Of a stretch of 64,000 nt of DNA, positions 9,276-18,636 are shown one piece after another (within the stretch, counting starts at the first letter, position 1; the number at the start of each line of letters is the position of its first letter). The position numbers and the translations under genes are program-made. The stretch is from NCBI GenBank assembly GCA_012270065.1, contig JAAXJB010000003.1:159385-223384 (forward strand). The letters are read 5' to 3'. This DNA is from Rubripirellula sp. (GTDB lineage: Bacteria > Planctomycetota > Planctomycetia > Pirellulales > Pirellulaceae). The notes under the pieces are model-generated. The model did no database searches and was not told the DNA's origin. It saw nothing but the letters and a program-made list of their open reading frames with translations.

Positions 9276-9995
9276 TTACGACTCCGACTCTTTTTCCAAT
9301 CTTGCCTGATTGCCGCCCTCGGACCCCATCGAGAGGTCATCAGCACCACTGCTGGACGGACTCTGGTGCTGTTCTTTGGTTCGCTTCTGTTTCTTCTTGG
9401 TACCGGCGGGATCCGCGTTATAACGATTCATCGCGAAAGCGATTCCGGCGGACGCCCAGTCCAACCCCGCCCGCGCGGCGTTGGAAGTGGCCAATTCAAA
9501 TGTTTCAATTTCTCGTTTGTCGAATTTCCCCAGGACATAATCAGCGGTTTCCCACCCCTGTGGTGGACGCCCGATCCCGAGCCTCAACCGAGCCACCTCA
9601 TTGGTACCGAGATGGCGGATGATATCTGCCAGACCTCGTTGTCCACCCGCAGAGCCTGAACGTCGAATTCGCAATTTTCCAGCTTTCAGGTCCAGATCAT
9701 CACAAATGACGAGCACATCACTGGCTTCCAACTTGTAGAAATCGCAAGCTTTCCGCACGCTCTTTCCACTGGCATTCATGTACGTGTGGGGGCACAAAAT
9801 TGCCAACTTCTCTCGGACACCACCAAATTCGCCGGTTCCAACCGCGAATCCTTCCGCAAACTCCCCCTCAAACCGAATCTTTGAAGGATCCGCCTCCGCA
9901 AGTGAAGCAACCTTGGCTGCGACCATGAACCCGACGTTGTGTCGGGTCTGCTCGTACTTTCTTCCGGGATTTCCCAATCCGACGATCAGTTTCAT
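9276..9995 (-). CDS. pth: Peptidyl-tRNA hydrolase
   Basis: Releases tRNA from prematurely dropped peptidyl-tRNA. The start is set at MKLIVGLGNPGRKYEQTRHN, the universal Pth N-terminus, although the open frame extends upstream into rplY. The catalytic His is at about position 20 (RHNVGF). LAILCPHTYMNASGKSV and VICDDLDLKAGKLRIR and GSAGGQRGLADII are the other family blocks. At 239 aa it exceeds the roughly 190 aa of typical Pth because of a Lys/Ser/Glu-rich tail (KKKQKRTKEQHQSPSSSG onward), which is probably disordered. It starts 46 bp after the rplY stop. Confidence 0.96.
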   Translation of the reverse strand: MKLIVGLGNPGRKYEQTRHNVGFMVAAKVASLAEADPSKIRFEGEFAEGFAVGTGEFGGVREKLAILCPHTYMNASGKSVRKACDFYKLEASDVLVICDDLDLKAGKLRIRRSGSAGGQRGLADIIRHLGTNEVARLRLGIGRPPQGWETADYVLGKFDKREIETFELATSNAARAGLDWASAGIAFAMNRYNADPAGTKKKQKRTKEQHQSPSSSGADDLSMGSEGGNQARLEKESES

Positions 9996-10041
9996 GAACA
10001 CACCAGCCCGAAGGTGCTGCAAGCGTGCGTGATCTTCTCGA

Positions 10042-10644
10042 TCAGCCTTCCTCCTCTTTGCTGTCTCCATCTGCGTCTGAATCACCCGAAGCCCCTGCTG
10101 CCGCACCTTTTGGTGCTTCCACATGTGCAATCACCGTGTCGGACGGCGTCACCAGAGTTACACCTTCGGGGAGGTCCAAGTCTGCAGCTGTTTTCTGTTC
10201 GCCCACTCCTAAATCTGCAACATCCAACGTGATGCTTTCAGGAATCTGCCCGGCAGAGCACTGGACTTCCACTTCGTGAGCATTGTCGACCATCAAGCCG
10301 CCCTGTCTCAGACCGACTGCATCTCCTTGCCGGTTGACGGCAACGGTGACCTGTACAAGCTCTTTGAGGTTCACGCGAATCAGATCCAGATGAAGGACCT
10401 CAATACCCAATGGATCCCACTGCACCTGACTGACCAGTGCCGTTTCCTTCAGATCACCAGCAAGCTCGACTGTCTTGCTGTGATTCCGCAACAACGTCTT
10501 CACTTGCGAAGCCTGCACTGAGAGATGCTCATTACCCTCACCGTGGCCGTACAAAACCGCTGGAATGCGTCCATTCCGACGCAACCGTTGCGTAGCCGAC
10601 GAGCCCACCTGCTCGCGTTTTTCTACTTCTAAAACCTCGGCCAT
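10042..10644 (-). CDS. rplY: Large-subunit ribosomal protein bL25 (CTC/TL5 type)
   Basis: A 5S rRNA-binding protein of the long CTC form. The N-terminal bL25 domain has RLRRNGRIPAVLYGHGEGNEHLSV, and the second beta domain has EVEVQCSAGQIPESITLDVADLG-like sequence, ending in DTVIAHVEAP. A low-complexity acidic tail (about residues 175-200) follows. The length of 200 aa fits the CTC class. It is the first gene of the minus-strand operon rplY-pth-rpsF-ssb-rplI, divergent from the DUF1592 gene. Confidence 0.95.
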   Translation of the reverse strand: MAEVLEVEKREQVGSSATQRLRRNGRIPAVLYGHGEGNEHLSVQASQVKTLLRNHSKTVELAGDLKETALVSQVQWDPLGIEVLHLDLIRVNLKELVQVTVAVNRQGDAVGLRQGGLMVDNAHEVEVQCSAGQIPESITLDVADLGVGEQKTAADLDLPEGVTLVTPSDTVIAHVEAPKGAAAGASGDSDADGDSKEEEG

Positions 10645-11027
10645 CTGTGCTTACCTATCGATCGTTTCATATGCTCTGCAAATACAATTCTTCAGCGAGA
10701 ACTGCCCTGCCAAGGCAGGCCAGATCCGGCGAAGCGGACAAGTATGGCGGAAGAAACCTCCCACGCAAGCCCAAAGCAGCAGCAGAGCGAGAAACTGGGG
10801 CCTCAGAATCACCCGGTCTGACTCGCCTAATTGTCACTGACGGCTACAATGGAGGATCCTGCCCGAAGCGAGCGCGGTATCGATTTTGCGTCAACCGCTA
10901 TTTCCCCCGAATTTCTCGCCAAACCAGAGTCACGCTGTTGAAAAGACTTCCCGCAACCCCAATGCAATGCATGCTGGCAAAGTCCAAATCGGCCAAAACA
11001 TTGGTTTTATGGCCTCTCAGGGTCGCA
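10645..11027. other. Divergent promoter interval (rplY / DUF1592 gene)
   Basis: These 383 bp separate the rplY start from the start chosen for the DUF1592 protein. The plus-strand frame is open through most of this stretch, but its translation is low in conservation-like features and precedes a clear signal peptide, so I treat it as non-coding. Promoters for both directions should lie here. Confidence 0.45.
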
Positions 11028-13472
11028 ATGGCGGCGTTTCCGAGCCCCAAGACCCGCCTCCGCTCCATCTACATCCCGTTTGGATTTCTGCTGTGGTGGC
11101 TGCACGCGACGCTTCCCGCAGCCACCGCTTTGCAGGTGGATTCGTCGCAGAAGGCGGTGGCTGACAGCAAAACCGAAGCCTCTGATGGCCGGCCAGACCT
11201 GGATTTGGGCGCTCGTATTTACCAGAAAAGCTGTCAGAGCTGTCACGGAGAAACAGGGCAGGGTAGTGAAGAGCATTACGACCGTCCCCTGGTAGGTGAC
11301 CTCAGCGTGGGAAACCTTACCAAGTTGATCAGCCAGACCATGCCCGAAAACGACGCCGACGCCTGCGTCGGCGAAGAGGCGGCGGCGGTAGCTGCCTACA
11401 TCCACGCATCGTTCTATGGCGAAGCAGCTCAGTTGAGAAATCGTCCGCCGCGGGTCGCGATGTCACGCCTGACGGCGGAACAACTCCGGCAAAGTATTGC
11501 CGACCTTTATGGTCATTTCACCAAACCACCATCGACCTCGGATCAACGTGGAGTCAAGGCGGGCTACTACAACGGCACGTCCCGCAAGTCCGAGGCACGA
11601 CGGATCGATCGGATTGATCCGGTTATCGACTTTGACTTTGGCGAAAAATCCCCCGGTGGTGATATCGACCCGAAAAACTACCTGATTGAGTGGGAGGGGT
11701 CATTGAAAGTCGACCGCTCAGGCCGCTATGAGATTGTTCTACGGAGCAGTTGCTCCTGCATCATGGAGTTCGGAAGTGATAAACGTGAGTTGGTCAACAA
11801 TCATGTTCAATCCGAAGGTCGCGACGAATTCCGTCGCTCCATGCACCTTACGGCAGGTCGAGCCTATCCGTTTGAAATCAGGTTTCTGCAGAGGAAACGG
11901 AAAACAAAACAACCGCCTGCGCGTATCTCACTTTCCTGGATTCCGCCGGGTAGCGTAGAAGAAGTGATCCCCACGCAGAATCTGATTCCTGAAAAGCTCT
12001 CCGACACATTTCCACTTCAAGCCAAACTCCCTCCGGATGATCGAAGTTATGGCTACGACCGTGGCACGTCGGTCAACCGACAGTGGGACGATTCAACTAC
12101 GGCAACCGCCATTGAGTTCGCTGAAGTTGCAATCGCGGAACTTTACCCGAAGTATCGCCAACGCTACCGGAATGAGGCGGATGAAAATCGGGGTATCCTG
12201 AAAAAGTTTCTCGCAGAACTTCTCGCCACGGCTTTCCGCGGACAGCTGGATGACGAAACGCGGAACGTCTACATCGACCAGCAAATCGCAGTCGCCGAGG
12301 ACGATGGCGAGGCAATCCGTCGCGTGTTGCTTTTGGCTTTGAAATCACCTCGCTTTCTCTACCCAACACTGGACATGAATCACAATCGCAGTCAGCGGTC
12401 TGCAAACCGCTTGGCACTGATTCTGTTTGACTCGCTCCCCTCAGAAACATGGCTCGTGAACGCAGCGGCCAACAACAACTTGCACAAAGATGCCCAATTG
12501 ACGAACGCGGCCCGGCGAATGGTCACTGATTATCGCACCGAAGCCAAAACAATCGCATTTCTGTACGATTGGCTTGGCTTGGGAGACATGGAAGAAATCG
12601 TCAAGGATCAGGAACTCTATCCAGGATTCGACGACAAGACCGTGGATGACCTCCAAAAGTCGATGACTCAATTCCTGCAGGATCTTCTGAAAAGTGAAAC
12701 GAGCGATTTCAGAGAATTGCTGCAAGCAGACTGGCGTTACACTACCGAACGACTCGAAAACTACTACGGGTCGCCTTGGCAAAAAGAGACGCCGGCACAA
12801 GAGCCGAGTGGGCCCAGTGACCAAATGAACAACGATGTGCAGTCAAATCTGTCCCGCAGTGTGCGGAACAGAGAGGTTCATGCAGGTGTCCTCACCCATC
12901 CCTTGATCATGAGCAATCTCTCCTATCATCGCACCACCTCGCCAATTCACCGCGGTGTTTTTCTGACGCGTCGCACGCTTGGACGCGTACTTCGACCGCC
13001 CGATGCCTCGTTCACTCCCATTAGCCCCGACCTTCATCCGGAATTAACCACTCGAGAGCGGGTCCAACTGCAGACTGGTGAAGTGAACTGCCAGTCATGC
13101 CATCAACAAATCAATTCACTCGGATTTGCCTTCGAGCAGTATGATGCAACAGGGCGATTTCGCCTGAAGGAAAAGAGCCGTTCAATCGATGCCTCTGGAA
13201 GCTACACTCAACGTGATGGACAAGAGGTGAAGTTCACTGGTGCCCGTGAACTCGCTGATTATCTTGCCAGAAGTGAAGATTGCCACCGTGCCTTCGTAGA
13301 ATCAGCCTTCGAGTACTTTGTAAAACAGCCGATCGCAGCCTATGGCAATGAAGCCGCTGACGAAATCACCGCGACATTCCAAAAGAGCGGTTACAATATC
13401 CGCGAATTACTTGTCACCATCGCTGTCACTGCGAGTCGCCAGCCACCCGAGGACGCAGCACCGGAGAAATGA
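11028..13472 (+). CDS. Secreted cytochrome c / PA14 / DUF1592-DUF1588-DUF1585 protein
   Basis: A planctomycete-type exported multidomain protein of unknown biochemical role. I chose the start at [20 protein letters not shown] because it opens a signal peptide (cleavage likely near [11 protein letters not shown]); the frame is open 127 codons further upstream. Domains in order: a cytochrome c-like domain with CQSCH (heme motif), a PA14-like beta domain ([20 protein letters not shown] to SLSWIPPG), DUF1592 ([20 protein letters not shown]), DUF1588 ([23 protein letters not shown]) with a second CQSCH, and DUF1585 at the end. Its stop overlaps the start of the DUF1552 gene by an ATGA, so the two are translationally coupled. 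Confidence 0.88.
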   Translation: MAAFPSPKTRLRSIYIPFGFLLWWLHATLPAATALQVDSSQKAVADSKTEASDGRPDLDLGARIYQKSCQSCHGETGQGSEEHYDRPLVGDLSVGNLTKLISQTMPENDADACVGEEAAAVAAYIHASFYGEAAQLRNRPPRVAMSRLTAEQLRQSIADLYGHFTKPPSTSDQRGVKAGYYNGTSRKSEARRIDRIDPVIDFDFGEKSPGGDIDPKNYLIEWEGSLKVDRSGRYEIVLRSSCSCIMEFGSDKRELVNNHVQSEGRDEFRRSMHLTAGRAYPFEIRFLQRKRKTKQPPARISLSWIPPGSVEEVIPTQNLIPEKLSDTFPLQAKLPPDDRSYGYDRGTSVNRQWDDSTTATAIEFAEVAIAELYPKYRQRYRNEADENRGILKKFLAELLATAFRGQLDDETRNVYIDQQIAVAEDDGEAIRRVLLLALKSPRFLYPTLDMNHNRSQRSANRLALILFDSLPSETWLVNAAANNNLHKDAQLTNAARRMVTDYRTEAKTIAFLYDWLGLGDMEEIVKDQELYPGFDDKTVDDLQKSMTQFLQDLLKSETSDFRELLQADWRYTTERLENYYGSPWQKETPAQEPSGPSDQMNNDVQSNLSRSVRNREVHAGVLTHPLIMSNLSYHRTTSPIHRGVFLTRRTLGRVLRPPDASFTPISPDLHPELTTRERVQLQTGEVNCQSCHQQINSLGFAFEQYDATGRFRLKEKSRSIDASGSYTQRDGQEVKFTGARELADYLARSEDCHRAFVESAFEYFVKQPIAAYGNEAADEITATFQKSGYNIRELLVTIAVTASRQPPEDAAPEK

Positions 13473-14830
13473 CCATGAAAACAAAAAATTCACGCCGCGA
13501 GTTCATCAGGAATCTCGGCATCAGCGGTGCGGCCGCCAACCTTTTACTGCCGCTCCCAAGCCTGGGCTGGGAACCATTGGGACAGAAAAAACAACGAATC
13601 ATATTCGTGTTCAGCCCAAATGGAGTGATCCCCAAACACTTCTGGCCGGAGGAAGAAGGCGAGAATTTCCAACTGAAAAGAATCCTCGAACCTCTGGCTC
13701 CGTTCAAAGACCAGTTGCTTACACTTCGCGGCATCGACAACAGAATCAAAGGTGATGGCGATGGACACATGCGAGGGATTGGGTGCCTGCTGACCGGGGT
13801 AGAACTCTTCCCCGGTGATGTGCAGGGCGGATCGGATACACCCGCCGGGTGGTCCATGGGGATTTCGATTGACCAACACCTCAAGAACAAACTGCAAGCC
13901 AACGCCAATACACGTACGCGCTTCGGCTCTCTGGAATTCGGGGTGCTGGTCCCAGATCGTGCAGATACATGGACACGCTGGTCGTATGCCGGGCCCAACC
14001 AACCTGTGGCACCAATCAGCGATCCCTATCAGATGTTCAACAAGCTTTACGGCAATGTCCAAAATCGCATGCTGCTGGCAAGCGTCCTGGATGACCTCAG
14101 CGCCGACTTCAAAAAAGTCGAAAACATGGTCAGCAGCGAAGATCGACAATTACTGCAAAGACATGTCGACCTGGTCCGTTCCGTTGAACTGGAACTGAAA
14201 TCAGAACTTGAGAAAACCCAGCAGACAGCAAACGCAAAGAACACTGCAGAGGATGCGGACCACGCTGTTCCCGAACTGCCACCCAACGTGCAAGTACAGA
14301 ACGACAACATGCCAGTGATCAGTCGCATGCAGACAGATCTGCTGGTAAACAGCCTGATGTCGGACTTCACTCGGGTCGCATCGATGCAAATCACCAACAG
14401 TGTCGGCAATCCTCGCATGCGATGGCTAGACATTGATGAGGGTCATCACACGATTTCCCACGAGCCTGACAGTAACGAAGAAGCTTATGAGCAACTCGTG
14501 AAGATCAACACCTGGTATAGCGAACAGGTGGCTTATATGGCACAGAAACTCAAGGATACCCCAGAACCCGGCGGTGATGGGAACATGCTTGATCACACCA
14601 CCATCATCTGGACCAACGAACTTGGAAAAGGGAACTCACATACGCGCAACAGCATTCCGTTCGTGATGGTTGGCGGAGGCCTCGGCTACAAGACTGGTCG
14701 CTCACTTAACTTCGGTGGCCAACCGCACAATCGCCTGCTGTTGAGTATCGCTGAAGCAATGGGGGCTCCCGAAAAAACATTCGGTAATCCCGACTATTGC
14801 GGAGACGGCCCGCTAACCGGCCTGCTGTAG
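13469..14830 (+). CDS. DUF1552 domain protein, Tat-exported
   Basis: A 453-aa protein of the DUF1552 family that in planctomycetes almost always accompanies DUF1592-type cytochromes. The N-terminus carries a twin-arginine signal ([20 protein letters not shown]), implying export in a folded state. Family blocks include [21 protein letters not shown] near the start, [19 protein letters not shown] and [10 protein letters not shown]-like [19 protein letters not shown] near the end. The start overlaps the previous stop (ATGA); a second ATG six bases later is an alternative. The function is not established; the pairing suggests a partner in a periplasmic redox complex. Confidence 0.85.
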   Translation: MTMKTKNSRREFIRNLGISGAAANLLLPLPSLGWEPLGQKKQRIIFVFSPNGVIPKHFWPEEEGENFQLKRILEPLAPFKDQLLTLRGIDNRIKGDGDGHMRGIGCLLTGVELFPGDVQGGSDTPAGWSMGISIDQHLKNKLQANANTRTRFGSLEFGVLVPDRADTWTRWSYAGPNQPVAPISDPYQMFNKLYGNVQNRMLLASVLDDLSADFKKVENMVSSEDRQLLQRHVDLVRSVELELKSELEKTQQTANAKNTAEDADHAVPELPPNVQVQNDNMPVISRMQTDLLVNSLMSDFTRVASMQITNSVGNPRMRWLDIDEGHHTISHEPDSNEEAYEQLVKINTWYSEQVAYMAQKLKDTPEPGGDGNMLDHTTIIWTNELGKGNSHTRNSIPFVMVGGGLGYKTGRSLNFGGQPHNRLLLSIAEAMGAPEKTFGNPDYCGDGPLTGLL

Positions 14831-14962
14831 GAAAACGCCGGTCAGACAAACTGGAACACATCCCGACTGCAAGTGCCATGCAGGACGCAGGCCTCCCGGC
14901 GAGCTTGCTGACAGATCCACCGTGATCGGAACCCGAAACAGTCCATCAACCCAACAATGCCC

Positions 14963-14995
14963 TTCATTACGCTGGGCTATTCATTACGCTGGGCT
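14963..14995. repeat. Short direct repeat between convergent genes
   Basis: The 16-mer TTCATTACGCTGGGCT occurs at 14963-14978 and again at 14980-14995, separated by one base; the second copy runs into TTTTC. It lies between the DUF1552 gene and the convergent SDR gene. Its role is unknown; it may take part in a weak terminator. Confidence 0.7.
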
Positions 14996-15033
14996 TTTCT
15001 TGAATCGACTTTTCAGCAGTCAGCGAATCTGAA

Positions 15034-15834
15034 TCACGACTGATCCGGTTCTTCATTAATCCGATACATCTCCCGCCATGGCAACTGGATTCCTCCATCA
15101 ATCGTGAGGGTGCTTCCGGTGATGTATTCGTTAGCCGGATCACAGAGGAATACGGCACCGCGCCCTATTTCTTCCGGCTTGCCGAGTCGTCCCCAAGGCA
15201 ACTTGGCGCCTTCCGCTGCCAGTGTCTCCTCGGAGAAAAACTTGCGTTCGCCCGGGGTATCGGTCCAGCCCGGGTGAATGATGTTGACCCGAATGCGATC
15301 ACCCGCCAATTCACAAGCCGCCGTGCGCGCCATCTGATCGTTGGCCGCTTTCGCCATGTTGTAAGCCATTGCTCCGGGAATCGCCATATGCGCGTGGGGA
15401 CTGCTGATCACCACCATCGCACCCCCGTTTCCAGCAGCCACCATCTTCTGCCCGGACGCACGTACGAAATGGAAAGCACCCCACATGCTGACGTCAATTG
15501 TTTTCTTGAATTCGGCAAGGTCTGAATCCAAAAACAGATGGCGGTCGCTGTACACGGCGTTGCTTACGACAATATCAATGCCTCCCATTCGCTTCACCGC
15601 ATCATCAACCAGATTCTGAATCGCCTGAGGGTCAGCAAAATCCGCGCCTATCGCGTGAGCATCACGCCCCGAGAGGTCTCGGCATTGATCGACCACCTGC
15701 TGGGCTTCCTCTGGGTGACTTCGAAAATTGACAACCACTTCCGCCCCGGCCCGCGCCAGCTCAATTGCTACACCTCGTCCAATTCCGCGGGATGCACCTG
15801 AAACAATCGCTCTCTTGCCACTCAAGTCCGTCAT
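15034..15834 (-). CDS. Short-chain dehydrogenase/reductase (SDR) family oxidoreductase
   Basis: An NAD(P)-dependent oxidoreductase with a Rossmann fold. The cofactor motif is SGASRGIGRG at residues 12-21, and the NAG-like motif appears as VSNAVY. The catalytic set is Ser (VVISSPHAHM), Tyr and Lys (YNMAK). The C-terminus has NIIHPGWTDTPGERKF and TGSTLTIDGG, typical of classical SDRs of about 250-270 aa. I chose the start MTDLSGKRA, with AGGAG 10-11 nt upstream; an ATG at 15858 would add eight residues. It is divergent from the BMC locus regulator, separated by 433 bp. Substrate cannot be predicted. Confidence 0.9.
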   Translation of the reverse strand: MTDLSGKRAIVSGASRGIGRGVAIELARAGAEVVVNFRSHPEEAQQVVDQCRDLSGRDAHAIGADFADPQAIQNLVDDAVKRMGGIDIVVSNAVYSDRHLFLDSDLAEFKKTIDVSMWGAFHFVRASGQKMVAAGNGGAMVVISSPHAHMAIPGAMAYNMAKAANDQMARTAACELAGDRIRVNIIHPGWTDTPGERKFFSEETLAAEGAKLPWGRLGKPEEIGRGAVFLCDPANEYITGSTLTIDGGIQLPWREMYRINEEPDQS

Positions 15835-16267
15835 TTTTTGCTCACTCCTGAAAATCACCTACGCGTGGTTTCTAAGTCTACTCCAGGCCAACGGGCGTCT
15901 TGAACGGGGCATCATGTTTTAAGTGATGCCCACGACCTAACCTCGAAAAACAGCCATTCCGCACGGGCGGGCGTCCCAAGCCAGTCAAACGTGCACAAGC
16001 CAATAGCGTGTGCATGACTCATCGTTTGCTCCCGTTAGAAAGTCAGAGAGTACTGGAAAACTGGCCGTGCGGAGCTATTCATGCTTTCAAATCAGGCCAT
16101 CATTTGCCAACGAAATGGCATTGATGCAAGAAAAAACGCTTAAAACGCAACAAAAGCACAATAAATTGCAACAAAACCTCCAAAAACACCGCGAGGGTGA
16201 TTGATTTCTTTCATAGATGATAGAAAACTACCAATGTCAGTAAATTTCACGCAACAGGCAAAATAGG
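15835..16267. promoter_or_regulatory. Divergent regulatory region upstream of the BMC locus
   Basis: This 433-bp interval separates the SDR gene from the BMC regulator. It contains an 8-bp inverted repeat GGGCATCA/TGATGCCC (15907-15914 and 15924-15931) and the 21-bp phased repeats described separately. Expected content is the BMC operon promoter and operators. No promoter boxes are certain enough to place. Confidence 0.6.
16126..16176 (+). promoter_or_regulatory. Three 21-bp-phased GCAASAAAA repeats, candidate DeoR operators
   Basis: GCAAGAAAA begins at 16126, and GCAACAAAA begins at 16147 and at 16168. The spacing is exactly 21 bp twice, about two helical turns, so the copies face the same side of the DNA. 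The last copy ends 91 bp before the regulator's start codon. A further partial copy, GCAACA, lies at 16251. DeoR-family repressors often bind A/T-rich direct repeats near their own promoter, so autoregulation and control of the BMC operon are inferred. Confidence 0.55.
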
Positions 16268-17083
16268 TTGGCAGGGTCAACGAGCAAAAACAGGAGAGAA
16301 CGGCTGCGTGATCTTGTTCAAGGTCGCGGCTTTGCTTCTTTGGGGGAGCTTGCAGCCACTTTGGGCGTCAGCGAGTCAACAATACGGCGTGATCTCGAGC
16401 AGCTTGAGAACAAGGGAACCGTCCGAAGAACCCATGGAGGCGTTTTTTGGACTGGGGGATCCGACACGCTCCGGGTCTTTGAAACACGTCGCGACACGGA
16501 CTGGTCAGCCAAAGCAGCCATCGGAGAGATGGCTGCAGCCCTGGTCGAGGATCACGACACCATCCTGCTTGATGGTGGCAGCACCACCTACGAGTTGGCC
16601 CGACATCTGGTTGGTCGCCCGCTGCAGGTCGTAACCAACAGCCTGCCTGTGGCTCACCTTCTGTCCAGCAGTGAATCCATTGACCTGGTAATTATCGGTG
16701 GATGTGTCCGTGGAAGAACGGCAGTAGCGATTGGGCCGATGGCAGATTCCATGCTTCACAGCATCAATGTTGGGAAAGCGTTTCTATCAGTCGCAGGAAT
16801 CACGGACCGAGGCTATTTCAACAGCAATATGATGCTTGTTGAGAGTGAGAAAGCGATGTTGTCCTCAGCCGACCGTGCCATCGTGGTCGCGGACAGCAGC
16901 AAGTTTGGCAAGGTTAGCCTTAGCCGATTATGCGGATTGCATGAAGTGCACACGGTGGTCACAGATTCCAGTCTGAATTCCAAATGGAAAGAACACCTTC
17001 ACCTCGCTGGTACGGAAGTAGTGTTGGCTGCGCCTTCTGGGGAAGGTGCACCTGACCGGATCCTGCCGACGGCTTCTGAATAG
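16268..17083 (+). CDS. DeoR-family transcriptional regulator of the BMC locus
   Basis: A sugar-phosphate-responsive repressor or activator. The N-terminal winged HTH is FASLGELAATLGVSESTIRR followed by DLEQLENKGTVRRTHGGV (residues about 20-60), the classic DeoR signature. The C-terminal effector domain is of the RpiA-like fold, with ILLDGGSTTYELARHL (phosphate-binding loop) and VVADSSKFGKVSL. The start is TTG at 16268; the HTH follows after a normal short N-terminus, but the ribosome-binding site is weak, so a different start is possible. It is the first gene of the BMC operon in the plus direction, 69 bp before pduL, as in other PVM loci. A sugar phosphate is the likely inducer (inference). 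Confidence 0.9.
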   Translation: MAGSTSKNRRERLRDLVQGRGFASLGELAATLGVSESTIRRDLEQLENKGTVRRTHGGVFWTGGSDTLRVFETRRDTDWSAKAAIGEMAAALVEDHDTILLDGGSTTYELARHLVGRPLQVVTNSLPVAHLLSSSESIDLVIIGGCVRGRTAVAIGPMADSMLHSINVGKAFLSVAGITDRGYFNSNMMLVESEKAMLSSADRAIVVADSSKFGKVSLSRLCGLHEVHTVVTDSSLNSKWKEHLHLAGTEVVLAAPSGEGAPDRILPTASE

Positions 17084-17152
17084 AACAGTTCATCCGATTA
17101 AAGCATTGCTGGCCAACGCGAGCAGTTCCCCTCATCAGCATTAAAGACAACG

Positions 17153-17878
17153 ATGAATCACTCGACCATTGACCGCTCAACCATTGAACAGCTTGTCCGC
17201 AACGCCATTCGTGCCAATGGCGGTGGGCTGGCAAATGAGGTAGCAGAGCACCACGATTCGCCGCCGGGCTGGATCGATGGGAAACCGAATCTGAGAGTGA
17301 GCATCTCTGCTCGTCACTGCCATTTGACAGATGAACACGTCGAGATTCTGTTCGGTCGCGGTCATGTTCTGGAACCGGAGAAAGACCTTTACCAGGACGG
17401 ATTTTACGCTGCCAAGCAAACCGTGATGGTGGTCGGTCCACGTCGACGCATGCTCCCGAGTGTGCGTGTTCTGGGCCCCACGCGTCCGGACAGTCAGGTT
17501 GAATTGGCTCTCACTGATTCAATTTCACTTGGCATTGATGCTCCGGTCCGACACAGCGGAAAAATCGAGGGCACGCCGGGTTGTGTTCTTGTCGGGCCAG
17601 CAGGCAGTGTCCAACTCGACCGCGGTGTCATTCGTGCAGCACGGCACGTCCATATGAACAACTTCGATGCTGAATATTACGGCGTCAAGAATGGTGACAT
17701 GATGCAACTGAAAATCAGCAGTTCCGATTGCAGCGTGGTTTTTGACGATGTTCTCGTACGTGCCGACAAAGCAGCCAAGCTGGAAGTCCATATTGATACC
17801 GATGAAGGCAACGCCTGTCATCTCGATGCCGCAACCGAAGTACTTCTCAGAAGAGGCGATTGCAGTTGCGAAAAGTAA
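17153..17878 (+). CDS. pduL: PduL-type phosphotransacylase (phosphate propanoyltransferase)
   Basis: Transfers an acyl group from acyl-CoA to phosphate, giving acyl-phosphate and recycling CoA inside the microcompartment. The PduL family has two beta-barrel repeats with Zn-binding His residues: here [19 protein letters not shown] and later [17 protein letters not shown], plus [18 protein letters not shown] near the C-terminus. The region ahead of the first repeat (residues 1-45) contains an amphipathic stretch, [13 protein letters not shown], resembling an encapsulation peptide. The length of 241 aa is normal for PVM PduL. Two hairpins lie between this gene and the first shell gene. Confidence 0.93.
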   Translation: MNHSTIDRSTIEQLVRNAIRANGGGLANEVAEHHDSPPGWIDGKPNLRVSISARHCHLTDEHVEILFGRGHVLEPEKDLYQDGFYAAKQTVMVVGPRRRMLPSVRVLGPTRPDSQVELALTDSISLGIDAPVRHSGKIEGTPGCVLVGPAGSVQLDRGVIRAARHVHMNNFDAEYYGVKNGDMMQLKISSSDCSVVFDDVLVRADKAAKLEVHIDTDEGNACHLDAATEVLLRRGDCSCEK

Positions 17879-17883
17879 AACAC

Positions 17884-17936
17884 CAACCGGACTCGTTGTC
17901 CGGTTGATTATTCCACCGGCCAGACATTCCGTCTGG
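17884..17936 (+). repeat. Two intercistronic hairpins between pduL and the shell genes
   Basis: CAACCGGAC/GTCCGGTTG is a perfect 9-bp stem with loop TCGTT (17884-17906). CCAGAC/GTCTGG is a 6-bp stem (17920-17936). Neither has a T-tract. They may act as mRNA processing or stabilising structures that allow higher shell-protein expression (inference). Confidence 0.7.
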
Positions 17937-17970
17937 TTCAATCCCTTCCTTACCCAAGGCAGTTTCTAAC

Positions 17971-18264
17971 ATGGCAAAAATAAGTGAAGCGCTCGGGATG
18001 ATCGAAACCAAAGGATTCGTTTCTCTGGTTGAAGCATCCGACGCAATGATGAAAGCGGCGAACGTCGAGTTCCTCGGCTGGGACAAAGTCGGCGCAGGCC
18101 TGGCAAGTGCATTCGTCACCGGCGACGTCGCTGCTGTGAAAGCAGCAACAGATGCTGGTGCCGCAGCCGCCGGCCGGGTCGGTGAAGTTGTCAGTGTTCA
18201 GGTAATCCCTCGTCCACATGATGACCTCTCAAAAGTCCTGAAATTACCGACTGCAAAAAAATAA
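17971..18264 (+). CDS. BMC-H shell protein (hexamer-forming), first copy
   Basis: A single-BMC-domain protein forming the hexameric facets of the shell. The sequence [20 protein letters not shown] followed by [19 protein letters not shown] is the PduA/EutM-type signature. The loop that lines the central pore reads KVGAG. The protein ends [15 protein letters not shown], a slightly longer, basic tail than the second copy. The length of 97 aa is normal. The stop is followed after 55 bp by the second BMC-H gene. Confidence 0.97.
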   Translation: MAKISEALGMIETKGFVSLVEASDAMMKAANVEFLGWDKVGAGLASAFVTGDVAAVKAATDAGAAAAGRVGEVVSVQVIPRPHDDLSKVLKLPTAKK

Positions 18265-18319
18265 GCTCTCGGACAATCCCAATCCATTTTCCTATCCCAA
18301 ACGTAGAAAAGAATAACCC

Positions 18320-18589
18320 ATGAATGATGCTATCGGTTTGGTAGAAACCAAAGGCCTGCTCGCACTCATCGAAGCTACAGATGCTATGGCGAAAGCAGCA
18401 AACGTACAGATTGTCAAACGAGTTGATATTGGTGGTGGTCTCGTCACGACCGTTGTCAGCGGTGATGTAGGCAGTGTTCGAGCAGCTGTCGAAGCAGGTG
18501 CCAGCGCAGCCTCACAGGTAGGCGAATTGCTGAGCAGCCACATCATCCCACGTCCTTCCGAAGGGCTGGCAAAAGCTTTTTTGGCATAA
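18320..18589 (+). CDS. BMC-H shell protein (hexamer-forming), second copy
   Basis: A paralogue of the preceding gene (89 aa) with the same layout: AIGLVETKGLLALIEATDAM AKAANV, then VSGDVGSVRAAVEAG and SSHIIPRPSEGLAK. The pore loop reads DIGGG rather than KVGAG, replacing the lysine by aspartate just before the pore glycines, so the two hexamers probably differ in pore charge. Two BMC-H genes with different pores are usual for PVM compartments. It is followed by a hairpin (18605-18623) before ackA. Confidence 0.97.
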   Translation: MNDAIGLVETKGLLALIEATDAMAKAANVQIVKRVDIGGGLVTTVVSGDVGSVRAAVEAGASAASQVGELLSSHIIPRPSEGLAKAFLA

Positions 18590-18604
18590 AGCCGAGTTTT
18601 GATG

Positions 18605-18623
18605 GGCAGGGCAGAACCCTGCC
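18605..18623 (+). repeat. Hairpin after the second BMC-H gene
   Basis: GGCAGGG/CCCTGCC is a perfect 7-bp stem with loop CAGAA, 15 bp after the shell-gene stop and 13 bp before the next start codon. It has no T-tract. Together with the hairpins at 17884-17936 it brackets the shell-gene pair. Confidence 0.7.
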
Positions 18624-18636
18624 AACAACTGCGACG

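Noticed and set aside
6919-10686. A shared 14-mer TGTATTTGCAGAGC (6919-6932) and its reverse complement (10673-10686)
   Set aside because: In 64 kb a match of this length is expected by chance several times; no further similarity surrounds it.
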